Translations under genes and position numbers: made by a program
In this document: in pieces, positions 1 through 8,015 of the stretch
Numbering within the stretch: the first letter of the stretch is position 1
Layout of the letters: each line of letters begins with the position of its first letter
Notes under the pieces: generated by a model
What the model saw: only the letters and a program-made list of their open reading frames with translations
The model's database searches: none
What the model was told of the DNA's origin: nothing
Assembly (NCBI RefSeq): GCF_025144995.1
Contig: NZ_CP102250.1
Span: forward strand, 434,001 to 498,000
DNA length: 64,000 bases
DNA from: Alistipes indistinctus YIT 12060
GTDB lineage: Bacteria > Bacteroidota > Bacteroidia > Bacteroidales > Rikenellaceae
Reading direction: 5' to 3'

Positions 1-395
1 TGCGGGTCGGCACTCTGATTATGGTAATCGGGTTTGTGGTCTGCGAATTGTTCCCCGGGCTGCTGGTGAGCGCATTTACGTCCGATCCGGGTCTCAAATC
101 AATGGCTGTGAAAGGCATTCGGCTGGCATTCATCATGCTGCCGGTGGTCGGTTTCCAGATCATCATTTCCAATTTTTTCCAGTCGATCAGCAAAGCTCCC
201 AAGGCCATTTTTATGAGTTTGTCGCGCCAGGTAATTTTTCTAATTCCTTCGTTGTATCTCTTCTCCAAGTGGTTCGGGCTGACAGGGGTGTGGTTGTCCA
301 TTCCGTTTTCCGATCTGCTGGCCGCCTTAGTGGCTTTGATATTGATTTTAAGGGAAAAACGTTTTTTTTATCCTTCGCAGCAACAGCGGGCATAG
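1..395 (+). CDS. MATE-family multidrug/cation exporter, C-terminal part
   Basis: The gene is cut by the left edge: the frame is already open at base 3 and ends with TAG at 393-395. The visible 130 residues hold about four hydrophobic helices separated by short loops. These include a segment rich in Phe/Gln/Ser (VGFQIIISNFFQSISKA), of the kind found in the second half of MATE transporters, and a basic tail typical of their C-terminus. MATE proteins exchange Na+ or H+ for cationic drugs or metabolites across the inner membrane. The substrate cannot be told from this fragment. The family call is firm, the subfamily is not. Confidence 0.8.
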   Translation, partial: RVGTLIMVIGFVVCELFPGLLVSAFTSDPGLKSMAVKGIRLAFIMLPVVGFQIIISNFFQSISKAPKAIFMSLSRQVIFLIPSLYLFSKWFGLTGVWLSIPFSDLLAALVALILILREKRFFYPSQQQRA

Positions 396-443
396 TTTTT
401 GACCCTCGGTTTCATAGCGATAGTCCTTAAAACCAACAAGCTT

Positions 444-1193
444 ATGAAACCTCAAGTCGAACCGGGAACTACGGTCGCTCCCGAAAAATACCGCATCGTC
501 ATCGCAGACGGCGGTCCTTATCTGGTTTATGGCCAGCCGCCGCTGGTACAACAATTTATCATGCCCAACGGCGAAGGCGAAATCTGGTATTTCAAGGAGG
601 GAGCGCACTACTCCACCAAAGACGAACCCACAGCACTGTGTCGCTGCGGATATTCCCAAAACAAGCCTTATTGCGACGGTTCGCACGAACACGCCGACTG
701 GGACCCGGCCCTCACGGCCTCTACCCGTCCGCTTCTCGAGGATGCGGAACAGATCGACGGACCCGAAATCACGCTGACCGATAATGAGAAATATTGTGCG
801 TTCGCCCGCTTCTGCGACGCAAAGGGCCGCGTCTGGAATCTGGCCGAAGAGGAGGGACAGGAGGCTGCCGAACTGACTATCCGGGAAGCCAACCACTGTC
901 CGGCAGGACGCCTTTCCGCATGGAAAGACGACAAAGCCCCTGTCGAGCCGCATTTCGATCCGGGCCTCGGTTTGCTCGAAGATCCTCTGCTGCGCATAAG
1001 CAGTGCATTGTGGGTAAGAGGAGGTATCCCGGTACAGCGTCCGGACGGTTTCACGTATGAAATCCGCAACCGCGTTACCTTATGCCGTTGCGGACACTCC
1101 TCGAATAAACCTTTCTGCGACGGGACGCATGCATCGTTTAAATTCCGCGACGGGCTCCCCAACCGTCCCGATCCGAATGGCGAAGAGTATTGA
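444..1193 (+). CDS. Double CDGSH iron-sulfur domain protein with a central Fe-S-like domain
   Basis: The 249-residue protein carries two CDGSH motifs, near residues 66-81 (Cys66, Cys68, Cys77, His81) and 214-229 (Cys214, Cys216, Cys225, His229). Each would hold a 3Cys-1His [2Fe-2S] cluster. Between them is a segment with Cys118, Cys124 and Cys152-Pro that resembles a divergent 4Fe-4S mono-cluster (DUF1271-like) domain. CDGSH proteins act in redox or Fe-S handling in the cytosol; the partner here is unknown. The frame is open from a TTG at 399, but the ATG at 444 is the likely start because upstream residues match no family. There is no signal peptide. Confidence 0.85.
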   Translation: MKPQVEPGTTVAPEKYRIVIADGGPYLVYGQPPLVQQFIMPNGEGEIWYFKEGAHYSTKDEPTALCRCGYSQNKPYCDGSHEHADWDPALTASTRPLLEDAEQIDGPEITLTDNEKYCAFARFCDAKGRVWNLAEEEGQEAAELTIREANHCPAGRLSAWKDDKAPVEPHFDPGLGLLEDPLLRISSALWVRGGIPVQRPDGFTYEIRNRVTLCRCGHSSNKPFCDGTHASFKFRDGLPNRPDPNGEEY

Positions 1194-1258
1194 CCTTCCT
1201 TTTGCCGGCCCGTGGACCGGACATTTTCGAAAACCGCACAGGGTGGCAGAAAATTCAC

Positions 1259-1266
1259 TACCTTTA
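1259..1266 (+). promoter_or_regulatory. Putative Bacteroidetes-type -7 box
   Basis: TACCTTTA lies 40 bases before the GatB/YqeY start and fits the TAnnTTTG -7 element used by the Bacteroidetes primary sigma factor, with the last base off. No clear -33 TTTG is visible. Confidence 0.35.
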
Positions 1267-1306
1267 AGGCTGTCTAACGGATATAGCTTATTCAAATTTT
1301 CATACG

Positions 1307-1753
1307 ATGAATCTGGAAACCCAAATCAACGATGGCATCAAACAGGCCATGTTGTCCAAAGAAAAAGTGCGGCTCGCAGCATTGCGGGCTATCAAAGCCG
1401 AGATCCTTTTGGCTAAAACCGCTGACGGTTCGGATGAAATCAGCGATGCCGCTGTATTGAAAATCATTCAGAAATTGGTTAAACAACGCAAAGAGTCCGC
1501 AACTGTCTATGCCGAAAACAACCGGCCTGAATTAGCCGAGAACGAACTAGCCGAAGCCACTTGCCTGGAAGTTTTCCTTCCCAAGCAGATCGAAGGCGCG
1601 GAGTTGGAGACTGTTCTGCAGGAGATCATCACCCAGGCAGGGGCGAAGTCTGCGGCCGACCTGGGCAAAGTAATGGGTTTGGCCACGAAAAAACTGGCCG
1701 GACAAGCCGACGGACGACAGATTGCAGAGACTGTAAAGAGACTGCTACGATAA
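1307..1753 (+). CDS. GatB/YqeY domain-containing protein
   Basis: The 148-residue cytosolic protein matches the YqeY family over its whole length. It has an N-terminal helical part (LETQINDGIKQAMLSK, then RLAALRAIKAEI) and a C-terminal GatB-tail-like domain ending in ADGRQIAETVKRLL. The C-terminal fold is shared with the tRNA-binding tail of amidotransferase subunit GatB, so a role near tRNA or translation is usually suggested, but the molecular function is not established. The ATG at 1307 follows a probable -7 box. It is a single gene; the next gene starts over 100 bases downstream and is of unrelated type. Confidence 0.9.
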   Translation: MNLETQINDGIKQAMLSKEKVRLAALRAIKAEILLAKTADGSDEISDAAVLKIIQKLVKQRKESATVYAENNRPELAENELAEATCLEVFLPKQIEGAELETVLQEIITQAGAKSAADLGKVMGLATKKLAGQADGRQIAETVKRLLR

Positions 1754-1876
1754 AGCCGACGATTTAGAGGCGTCCATACCTTTGCCGATTAGTTGTGCAT
1801 GCCTATATTCTTTGCGTTCCATCTTTATTCAATGTCTCAACTTCAAAAATCAAACATCGCACTAAACCTCGAAGCC

Positions 1877-2374
1877 ATGAAAATAAAATCAGTCGTAGCG
1901 ATCGTATGTATATGGATGTGCGGAACCCTGAGCCTATCGGCCGCTAAACCTTCCGCAGCCGAGCGACAGCAAGCTGCGGCAACCATGAAAGCATTGGCCG
2001 AGAGCCGGGATTACACCGTGCGGATAGCCCAGGCTTTCCCGCTGAAAGGGGCCAGCGTGGCTACTCCTTTGGCTATCCTCAGGATCAACGGGAATGAGGC
2101 CTATTCAACACTACCCTATTGGGGCGGAGGTTACAACACTTTCGGCAACAGCGACGGGATGCGTTTCACCGGCATCGTTTCGGATTACACCGTAACGATC
2201 GATAAAAAGAATAAAGTACAAGTTGCATTTAAAGCAACTGCGAACACCGGCCGGATCTACCAATTCAAGATGGAGATTTTCTATAACGGTTCTACTTTCA
2301 TCAGTGCCCTTTGCTCTAGTATGGACCCCATGCGTTATGACGGCAAAATCGGCCCGAGCGATAAAACCGAATAG
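1877..2374 (+). CDS. DUF4251 secreted protein, copy 1 of 3
   Basis: The 165-residue protein starts at ATG 1877 with a signal peptide (basic KIK, hydrophobic core, cleavage after SLSAA). The mature part shares the DUF4251 pattern with the next two genes: VE/AESRxYTV near the start, a tract YSTLPYWGGGYN, then GMRFTGxxSDYTV, and a C-terminal FYNGSTFIS...MDPMRYDG. This family occurs in Bacteroidetes periplasm or envelope and has no known reaction. A TTG 84 bases upstream keeps the frame open but would mask the signal peptide. A hairpin terminator follows, so the copy is probably its own transcription unit. Confidence 0.85.
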   Translation: MKIKSVVAIVCIWMCGTLSLSAAKPSAAERQQAAATMKALAESRDYTVRIAQAFPLKGASVATPLAILRINGNEAYSTLPYWGGGYNTFGNSDGMRFTGIVSDYTVTIDKKNKVQVAFKATANTGRIYQFKMEIFYNGSTFISALCSSMDPMRYDGKIGPSDKTE

Positions 2375-2407
2375 GAAAGAGCTGTCTTTGTCCGTGTCAT
2401 TCCAGGT

Positions 2408-2435
2408 AGCCTTCTCAGTTGGGAAGGCTTTTTAT
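2408..2435 (+). terminator. Rho-independent terminator after DUF4251 copy 1
   Basis: A 7-bp stem, AGCCTTC (2408-2414) with GAAGGCT (2423-2429), is followed by a T run (2430-2433). It sits 34 bases after the stop codon of the first DUF4251 gene. Confidence 0.75.
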
Positions 2436-2544
2436 TAATTTTATTCTGCAATTTGGTTGTAATTCGTTAAAAAATCCTTAGCTTTATTGTAGCCCTCCCA
2501 GAGTCCAAAAGCATTTTCAAGTACTAACCTTAATTTATTGAGTC

Positions 2545-3051
2545 ATGAAAAGAAAATTGATTCTGGCGGCTGTTGCTTTGCTTATGGCCGGGAGTGCGGG
2601 TCTGTTTGCCGCAAAACCCTCTGTCGAACAACAACAACAACTTGCCGCTGCAATGAAAACCTTGGTCGAAAACCGCAATTATTCCGTCCGGGTACAACAA
2701 GCATCGGGAGTGAAAGGCGGCGGAATAGCCACCAACTCGTTACTGAAAGTCAATGGAGAAACGGCCTATTCGTCCATGCCGTATTGGGGCGGCGGATACA
2801 ACAATTTCGGCAATAACGACGGGATGCGCTTTAATGGCACCATCTCGGACTATACCGTAACGGTCGACAAAAAAAATAAAGTACGGGTAGCGTTCAAAGT
2901 AACCACCGACACGAAACGCGTGTATCAAATTCGGATGGAAATTTTCTACAACCGTAAAACGTTGATCAGTGCAAGTTGTCCGAGCTTGGATCCCATGCGT
3001 TATGACGGTGTGATCGGTATAAGCGACGGGGTAGACAACGAGGCCCATTAA
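2545..3051 (+). CDS. DUF4251 secreted protein, copy 2 of 3
   Basis: This 168-residue protein starts at ATG 2545 with a signal peptide (MKRKLILAAVALLMAG, probable cleavage after LFAA). The mature domain closely parallels copies 1 and 3: ENRNYSVRV, the aromatic-glycine tract SSMPYWGGGYNNFGNNDGMRF, DYTVTVDKKNKV, and a final PSLDPMRYDG. No enzyme motif is present. It is separated from its neighbours by about 150-170 bases, so the copies may be separately expressed rather than one operon. Function is unknown; envelope or surface localisation is inferred from the signal peptide. Confidence 0.85.
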   Translation: MKRKLILAAVALLMAGSAGLFAAKPSVEQQQQLAAAMKTLVENRNYSVRVQQASGVKGGGIATNSLLKVNGETAYSSMPYWGGGYNNFGNNDGMRFNGTISDYTVTVDKKNKVRVAFKVTTDTKRVYQIRMEIFYNRKTLISASCPSLDPMRYDGVIGISDGVDNEAH

Positions 3052-3202
3052 TAGGGTTCGACTGCACGTTTCGCATGAAAAATTCCGTTTCCCCAGCGCC
3101 TTTACACCGTATTTTTGGTCGTTTTGACAAATGTTTGCTATTTTTATAACAAAAGACTCTCCCAACAAACCAAAATAAACACGAACCTAAAACTTTTATG
3201 TT

Positions 3203-3712
3203 ATGAAAAGCAAATTGATTTTAGCGGCAATTTGTCTGTTGCTGGGTGGAAATGTACATGCATTTGCGGCAAAGCCACCGGCATTAAGCCAGGTAAAAGC
3301 GGCCGTAGCGATGAAAGCTTTGGCGGAAAGCCAAAATTACACGGTAAATGTATCGCAAGCCTATCCCATGGCAGGCTCAGGAGTAGCCGTCCCCAGTATG
3401 GTCAAGATTGAAGGAAACCAGATATATTCTACCTTGCCTTATATAGGCGGCGGATACAACACCTTCGGGAACAACGATGGGATGCGTTTTACCGGGACCA
3501 TCTCCGACTACAAAGTGGAAGCGGGCAAAAAGAACAAGGTGTACGTAAGTTTTACGGCCACTGCGACCACAGGCAGGGTATACCGCTTCAAAATAACCAT
3601 ATTTTATAACGGAGTCTCATACATCAGTACCTCCTGTAACAACCTGCAGGCAATGAGATATGACGGGACGATCGGCTTCAATGAGGCTGTCGACACAGAA
3701 GGAGCCCGTTAG
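3203..3712 (+). CDS. DUF4251 secreted protein, copy 3 of 3
   Basis: The 169-residue protein starts at ATG 3203 with a signal peptide (KSKLILAAICLLLGG, cleavage after AFAA). It keeps the family pattern: AESQNYTVNV, PYIGGGYNTFGNNDGMRF, SDYKV, and AMRYDGTIG near the end. It differs from the other two mainly in the DPMRYDG motif, here LQAMRYDG. A strong GC-rich terminator follows the gene. With copies 1 and 2 it forms a tandem family of similar length and layout, which points to local duplication. Confidence 0.85.
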   Translation: MKSKLILAAICLLLGGNVHAFAAKPPALSQVKAAVAMKALAESQNYTVNVSQAYPMAGSGVAVPSMVKIEGNQIYSTLPYIGGGYNTFGNNDGMRFTGTISDYKVEAGKKNKVYVSFTATATTGRVYRFKITIFYNGVSYISTSCNNLQAMRYDGTIGFNEAVDTEGAR

Positions 3713-3734
3713 ACCTCTTTCGGCCTGTTAAACA

Positions 3735-3768
3735 GAAAAAGCCGCCGCTTTCGCGGCGGCTTTTTTTG
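3735..3768 (+). terminator. Strong rho-independent terminator after DUF4251 copy 3
   Basis: An 8-bp all-GC stem, GCCGCCGC (3741-3748) and GCGGCGGC (3753-3760), closes a TTTC loop. It is preceded by five A and followed by seven T. Confidence 0.95.
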
Positions 3769-3849
3769 CATATACTTTGTGTATTCTTTCTACATATATC
3801 AAGCGCGACACACGATAAGTTTAATCTATTTCGATATAAATATTATCAA

Positions 3850-3881
3850 TTTGACTTATATTGATTTTTAATGTACATTTG
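3850..3881 (+). promoter_or_regulatory. Putative dps promoter (-33/-7)
   Basis: TTTG (3850-3853) and TACATTTG (3874-3881), 20 bases apart, match both halves of the Bacteroidetes consensus and lie 48 bases before the dps start. The surrounding DNA is AT-rich. I did not recognise an OxyR or PerR site. Confidence 0.6.
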
Positions 3882-3929
3882 TATCAAAGAAAAGATCAAA
3901 CAAAGTTTAACCAATAAAACACAGAGATT

Positions 3930-4406
3930 ATGAAAACCTTAGATTATCTCCAACTGAATGCATCCGCAACGGATAACGTAGTAAAATCGCTGCAACAACT
4001 TCTGGCTGACTTCCAGGTATATTATACAAACCTGCGCGGTTTCCACTGGAACATTCAAGGACCGGACTTCTTCGTACTGCACAGCAAATTCGAAGACCTA
4101 TACAACGATGCGGCGGACAAGATCGACGAAATAGCGGAACGCATTCTTACCCTCGGCGGTGTGCCTGCCAACAAGTTCAGCGATTATTTGAAAATCTCCA
4201 AGATCAAAGAGGTCGGTGAGGTCAATTGCGGCAGCGAGGCACTGAAGAACATCCTGGACAGCTACAAATACCTGATCGGCGAAGAGCGGACGATCCTGTC
4301 TCTGGCATCTGAAGCAGGCGATGAAGTGACCGTGGCGCTGTTAAGCGATTACCTCAAGGAACAAGAAAAACTGGTCTGGATGCTTTGCGCTTATTCGACC
4401 AAATAG
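3930..4406 (+). CDS. dps: Dps-family DNA-protecting ferritin-like protein
   Basis: The 158-residue protein has the usual Dps length and four-helix ferritin-like pattern. The ferroxidase residues expected at the subunit interface can be placed at His39 (in FHWN), His51, Asp66 and Glu70, with the standard spacing. Dps forms dodecamers that oxidise and store iron using H2O2 and shield DNA during oxidative stress or starvation. There is no signal peptide. The gene stands alone between two strong terminators, behind a well-formed promoter, which fits a stress-induced monocistronic unit. Confidence 0.92.
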   Translation: MKTLDYLQLNASATDNVVKSLQQLLADFQVYYTNLRGFHWNIQGPDFFVLHSKFEDLYNDAADKIDEIAERILTLGGVPANKFSDYLKISKIKEVGEVNCGSEALKNILDSYKYLIGEERTILSLASEAGDEVTVALLSDYLKEQEKLVWMLCAYSTK

Positions 4407-4416
4407 GAATCCACCT

Positions 4417-4458
4417 TCAATGAAAAAGAGGCCGCAATTGCAGCCTCTTTTTCATTGA
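4417..4458. terminator. Bidirectional terminator between dps and the convergent gene
   Basis: A perfect 16-bp inverted repeat (4417-4432 with 4443-4458) contains GAAAAAGAGGC and its complement. It therefore gives a GC-containing stem followed by T residues on either strand. It serves dps on the plus strand and probably the 4534-5049 gene on the minus strand. Confidence 0.85.
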
Positions 4459-4533
4459 ATATCGGTTATTACAACCATTTGACGATTTTTGCCGCATCCC
4501 TTGCATTTCGGGACGAAAGCAGTGTAACATCGA

Positions 4534-5049
4534 TTATTCCCCTTTAACCGGAGCCGTACTCAATGTCGAAAGTTGCTGCGTGATGGCTTTTACTAACGCG
4601 ACATTCTCTTCAACTGCGAGTTTAATGGCATTTTTTGTCGAGGCAATCGCTTTGGTAATTGCTATCGCTTTCAAGCCCAAGGGCACACTTTTCGCTGCTT
4701 TCTCAGCCAAAGCAGGCAGAGTCGCGGCAGCCTGTTGTTGTGCTTCAACCCTCTCGAACAGAGCTTTATACTCCGCTATTTTATGATTGATGGTCTCGTC
4801 GTTATTTTGCGCAATTTCAAGAGCCTCACCCACATTTAATGTCAAGGTGTCGATCGCTTCATACTGCTTGCGAATGTCCATAGCCTCCTGATACATATCC
4901 GCGCAGGCATCGATGTATTGATCCACGTCTGCTATACCGGTAGCGGCGGGACGATTCCATTCACCCAGTTTGGTGGGTTCGAGTGAGGTTTGGCTGAAGC
5001 CCTGAAAAGCAATTACCATAAAAGCTGCCAAAAGAATTAATTTCTTCAT
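4534..5049 (-). CDS. Secreted helical protein of unknown function
   Basis: The 171-residue protein starts with a clear signal peptide (KKLILLAAFMVIAFQGFSQ). The mature part is almost entirely Ala/Glu/Lys/Gln-rich helix, with long stretches without Pro or Gly, so a small helical bundle or coiled coil in the periplasm is likely. No catalytic motif or Cys is seen in the mature part. I do not recognise the family. It is monocistronic, converges with dps, and has a long leader of about 150 bases between a putative -7 box and the start. Confidence 0.7.
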   Translation of the reverse strand: MKKLILLAAFMVIAFQGFSQTSLEPTKLGEWNRPAATGIADVDQYIDACADMYQEAMDIRKQYEAIDTLTLNVGEALEIAQNNDETINHKIAEYKALFERVEAQQQAAATLPALAEKAAKSVPLGLKAIAITKAIASTKNAIKLAVEENVALVKAITQQLSTLSTAPVKGE

Positions 5050-5197
5050 TTTTAATGTTTGTTAGATTGAACTTGGGATAGTAAACTAGTAATTAGTCAT
5101 GCCGGATTTTCTCTTTCCAACTCATCGGCCGGAGATCGGTCGGCACCCAAAGGATGCCCCAGCATCCCGAACCTTCTTCTGCTTAACTCCACGGGGA

Positions 5198-5205
5198 CAA
5201 AGGTA
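5198..5205 (-). promoter_or_regulatory. Putative -7 box of the secreted helical protein gene
   Basis: On the minus strand this reads TACCTTTG, an exact TAnnTTTG match, about 150 bases before the start codon. No convincing -33 element is seen at the right distance. Confidence 0.4.
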
Positions 5206-5383
5206 GATTGCCTTCACTTTACGACACGTCATCAAAAGTGTCTTTTTAATCACTTTTTGTATCATATTAATCTTATTGACAGTAAATTACATATTAAAAG
5301 GCAGGATCGCGGCTTGGGGATATTCGAAAACGGCCACGAACGATCGGACGTTTCGGCATGCACCCAAACTCCGTTTTATTTCC

Positions 5384-5391
5384 TATCTTTA
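5384..5391 (+). promoter_or_regulatory. Putative -7 box of the small membrane protein gene
   Basis: TATCTTTA, one base off the TAnnTTTG consensus, lies 23 bases before the ATG at 5415. Confidence 0.35.
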
Positions 5392-5414
5392 ATGCTTAAA
5401 TAAAAATTGGAATT

Positions 5415-5831
5415 ATGCGTTGGAGAGTAAGCAGGCGGACCTTATTGCTGATTGCAGGCCTAGTATGGATCATCGCCGGAGCTAATATCCTGCGTATCGG
5501 CATTATTACATGGGTGGATGACCAACGGGAATGGTTGTTCAAAACAGGTGAAGCCATTGTCGTCTTCCTGCTTTTCTTCAGTTTGATTTTCAGGAGGCTA
5601 TACAACAAGCACACCGAAAGGATCGGACAGAAGGCAGACCGCAACTGCCCATTTTCATTCTTCGACGTAAAGGGCTGGCTCATCATGGGTTTCATGATTA
5701 CACTGGGGATTCTGGTACGCAAATTGCACCTTTTACCCACGTCATTCATTGCGGTCTTCTACACCGGGTTATCGTCCGCGCTGATCCTGACAGGTATCCT
5801 GTTTCTGGTTCAGTGGCAGAAAACCAAATAA
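5415..5831 (+). CDS. Small integral membrane protein, unknown function
   Basis: The 138-residue protein has four hydrophobic segments: about residues 8-30, 43-62, 84-102 and 108-130. The loop around residues 63-80 is basic and charged, which suggests it is cytoplasmic. No family motif was recognised. The start at ATG 5415 follows a -7 box by a short leader. The HdeD-like membrane protein gene follows 90 bases downstream with its own putative promoter, so the two may or may not be co-expressed. Confidence 0.7.
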   Translation: MRWRVSRRTLLLIAGLVWIIAGANILRIGIITWVDDQREWLFKTGEAIVVFLLFFSLIFRRLYNKHTERIGQKADRNCPFSFFDVKGWLIMGFMITLGILVRKLHLLPTSFIAVFYTGLSSALILTGILFLVQWQKTK

Positions 5832-5876
5832 TTCCCGGCGATCCGACAGCTGCACATGAGGACTCTCCCATCGCGG

Positions 5877-5884
5877 TATCTTTA
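5877..5884 (+). promoter_or_regulatory. Putative -7 box of the HdeD-like gene
   Basis: TATCTTTA lies 37 bases before the ATG at 5922 and is one base off TAnnTTTG. Confidence 0.4.
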
Positions 5885-5921
5885 CCAAGGGGGGATATTC
5901 TAACCTTAAAATTTTCAAATT

Positions 5922-6512
5922 ATGGAAAATTCATTTGCTGCTTTGATCGAAAACTCGAAACAAGCCGTTAAATACTGGTGGCTGCTGTTGCTGACCGGCA
6001 TCGCACTACTGGTAATCGGCATCGTCGTATTTGCTTTTCCTGCCCAAAGTTATATCGGCATGTCACTGATGTTCGGATGGTTGATCCTACTCTCGGGCAT
6101 CTTCCAGGTCATCCTTTCTACTGCCAACAAACACTACATTACAGGACGCGGCTGGATGTTGGCCGGCGGCATTATTGAAATCGTGCTCGGGGCGATCCTC
6201 GTTTGGAATGTAGCGCTTTCTGCTGCCACCCTGCCGATCTTCCTCGGCTTCTGGCTGATGTTCCGTGGATTCAGCGCCATCGGTCTGGGAGGAGACATGA
6301 GTTCGATGAACGTTCCCGGATCGGCATGGACCATCATCAGCGGCATCCTGCTATTGCTCTGTTCGCTGTGGGTTTTAATCCAACCGCTGGTATTCGGCAC
6401 TACGATGGTCGTTGTGTGGGTTGGTATCTCCCTGCTCTTCGCAGGCATTGCCGCCATTTCGTTGGCCATGCAGTTGAAATCTGCACACAAACATCTGCAA
6501 AAACTAGCATAA
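5922..6512 (+). CDS. HdeD-like DUF308 membrane protein
   Basis: The 196-residue protein has six hydrophobic helices in three pairs. The recurring pattern is G-x-x-x-I-x-x-G near helix ends (LLLLTGIALLVIGI, GWMLAGGIIEIVLG, AWTIISGILLLLCS). This internal repeat and length are characteristic of DUF308/HdeD proteins, named from the enterobacterial acid-resistance gene hdeD. Its role in Bacteroidetes is not established. The protein would lie in the inner membrane. It ends at a strong bidirectional terminator shared with purT. Confidence 0.85.
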   Translation: MENSFAALIENSKQAVKYWWLLLLTGIALLVIGIVVFAFPAQSYIGMSLMFGWLILLSGIFQVILSTANKHYITGRGWMLAGGIIEIVLGAILVWNVALSAATLPIFLGFWLMFRGFSAIGLGGDMSSMNVPGSAWTIISGILLLLCSLWVLIQPLVFGTTMVVVWVGISLLFAGIAAISLAMQLKSAHKHLQKLA

Positions 6513-6568
6513 TCCGGTGAAGATCAAAGGACATATTCCTTGAAACCGGAAACTTAAATTACTATACA

Positions 6569-6594
6569 AAAAGAGAGGCGATTGCCTCTCTTTT
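6569..6594. terminator. Bidirectional terminator between the HdeD-like gene and purT
   Basis: An 11-bp perfect stem (6569-6579 AAAAGAGAGGC with 6584-6594) encloses a GATT loop. T or A tracts on both sides make it work for both converging genes. Confidence 0.9.
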
Positions 6595-6657
6595 CCGTTT
6601 ATATATCTATATATCCTGATTTACTCGATATTCGCCGAGCCGACGCGTGCAGGGCAA

Positions 6658-7851
6658 CTACTCCCGGTCGTACACATTGATTTGCAGTTTGGCATAGGAA
6701 CGACCGGTCTTTTCGCGTGCTTCGGAAATATCTTTGCCCCGGGCAAGCAGTACGGCCATGCGGCGATGTCCTTTGACCTCCGGCTTACCGAAAATGCGCA
6801 TCTGCGTATCGGGTTCGGAGAGCACATTTTCGAGGTTGGCAAATTCGACACGGTCCGTATCCCCTTCCACTACAATGGCCCGTGAAGCCGACGGGCCGTG
6901 AAAAGCGACGTTGGGAATAGGCAATCCGAGAATCGCCCGGACATGCAGGGCAAATTGCGACAGGTCCTGGGAAATCATCGTCACCATACCCGTATCGTGC
7001 GGCCGTGGCGACACCTCGCTGAAAATCACCTGATCTCCCCGGATAAATAACTCCACGCCGAAAATTCCCCAACCGCCCAAAGCATCGGTTACCTTCCCGG
7101 CTATGAACTGTGCCTGTTCTTTCAATGCCGGAGTCATCGGCTGCGGCTGCCACGATTCGCGGTAGTCCCCGTCTTCCTGATAATGGCCGATCGGCTCCAG
7201 AAACGATGTTCCACCGGCATGCCGGACGGTCAGTTGGGTTATTTCATAATCGAACGGGACAAAACCTTCCACGATCACACGGCCGCTGCCGGTACGTCCT
7301 TCATGCTGAGAAACATACCATGCCCGCTCGACATCTTCCTCCGTGCGGATCACGCTTTGTCCGTGTCCCGAAGAGCTCATCACCGGTTTCACTACGCACG
7401 GAATGCCCACTTCGCGCACGGCTTCCGTAAATTCCGCACGGGTCGAGGCGAAACGATACGGCGAGGTCGGCAATCCCAACTCTTCCGCAGCCAGACGGCG
7501 GATACCTTCGCGGTTCATGGTCAATTTGGTTGCTTTGGCGGTAGGTACGACATGATAACCTTCAGCTTCCAGCTCTAACAGCGTATCGGTTGCAATAGCC
7601 TCGATCTCGGGAATAATGTAATCCGGTTTTTCCGCCTCGATAATCTCACGCAGCCGTTTACCGTCCAGCATCGACACTTCGTATGAGCGGTGTGCGACTT
7701 GCATGGCCGGAGCATCGCGATAGCGGTCCAATGCGACCACCTCGACCCCGTAACGTTGCAACTCAATGGCAATCTCCTTGCCCAGCTCTCCGGAACCGCA
7801 CAGCAAAGCCTTCTTGCCGATCGGAGAAAATACAGTTCCTATTTTGACCAT
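6658..7851 (-). CDS. purT: Formate-dependent phosphoribosylglycinamide formyltransferase
   Basis: The 397-residue protein has the ATP-grasp layout of PurT. An N-terminal pre-ATP-grasp domain ([19 protein letters not shown]) is followed by the ATP-binding core ([13 protein letters not shown]) and the metal-binding [12 protein letters not shown] motif near residue 290. PurT converts GAR, formate and ATP to formyl-GAR in purine synthesis, bypassing the folate-dependent PurN. Its length is normal for the family. The gene is alone on the minus strand, with a -7 box 33 bases before the start. Formate produced by fermentation is its likely source of one-carbon units. Confidence 0.95.
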   Translation of the reverse strand: MVKIGTVFSPIGKKALLCGSGELGKEIAIELQRYGVEVVALDRYRDAPAMQVAHRSYEVSMLDGKRLREIIEAEKPDYIIPEIEAIATDTLLELEAEGYHVVPTAKATKLTMNREGIRRLAAEELGLPTSPYRFASTRAEFTEAVREVGIPCVVKPVMSSSGHGQSVIRTEEDVERAWYVSQHEGRTGSGRVIVEGFVPFDYEITQLTVRHAGGTSFLEPIGHYQEDGDYRESWQPQPMTPALKEQAQFIAGKVTDALGGWGIFGVELFIRGDQVIFSEVSPRPHDTGMVTMISQDLSQFALHVRAILGLPIPNVAFHGPSASRAIVVEGDTDRVEFANLENVLSEPDTQMRIFGKPEVKGHRRMAVLLARGKDISEAREKTGRSYAKLQINVYDRE

Positions 7852-7883
7852 AATTCTGTTTGTTGGAAAACTTGATAAGGAGA

Positions 7884-7891
7884 CAAAGATA
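7884..7891 (-). promoter_or_regulatory. Putative purT -7 box
   Basis: On the minus strand this reads TATCTTTG, an exact TAnnTTTG match, about 33 bases before the purT ATG. No purine riboswitch or PUR box was recognised in the leader. Confidence 0.45.
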
Positions 7892-7976
7892 GCCGAATCC
7901 GGCCGATTTTCTCTGCCGGGCCCTTAAAATTTTGATTCTGGTTTTGTAGCAGGATTGCCTATTGATCCATATATTG

Positions 7977-7984
7977 TATATTTG
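7977..7984 (+). promoter_or_regulatory. Putative -7 box of the DUF3575 gene
   Basis: TATATTTG lies 31 bases before the ATG at 8016, with an ATTG at the approximate -33 position (7954-7957). Confidence 0.5.
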
Positions 7985-8015
7985 CAGAATAATCAGCACT
8001 TCTAAACCGGCTTCG

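Larger units (their letters stand above)
5050..5414. other. Intergenic region with divergent promoters and a possible structured leader
   Basis: This 365-base gap between divergent genes holds a minus-strand -7 box at 5198-5205 and a plus-strand one at 5384-5391. The transcribed leader of the minus gene contains a hairpin (GGATGC 5152-5157 with GCATCC 5162-5167) and a GC-rich imperfect stem around 5127-5146, so it may be structured. I could not match it to a known riboswitch. The part from 5221 to 5340 is AT-rich and shows nothing recognisable. Confidence 0.4.

Noticed and set aside
5100-5210. Possible small structured RNA resembling part of 5S rRNA (GTTAAGC-like string)
   Set aside because: Only short similarity on the minus strand, in the wrong order for a 5S molecule, and no 16S or 23S nearby. 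Treated as a leader.
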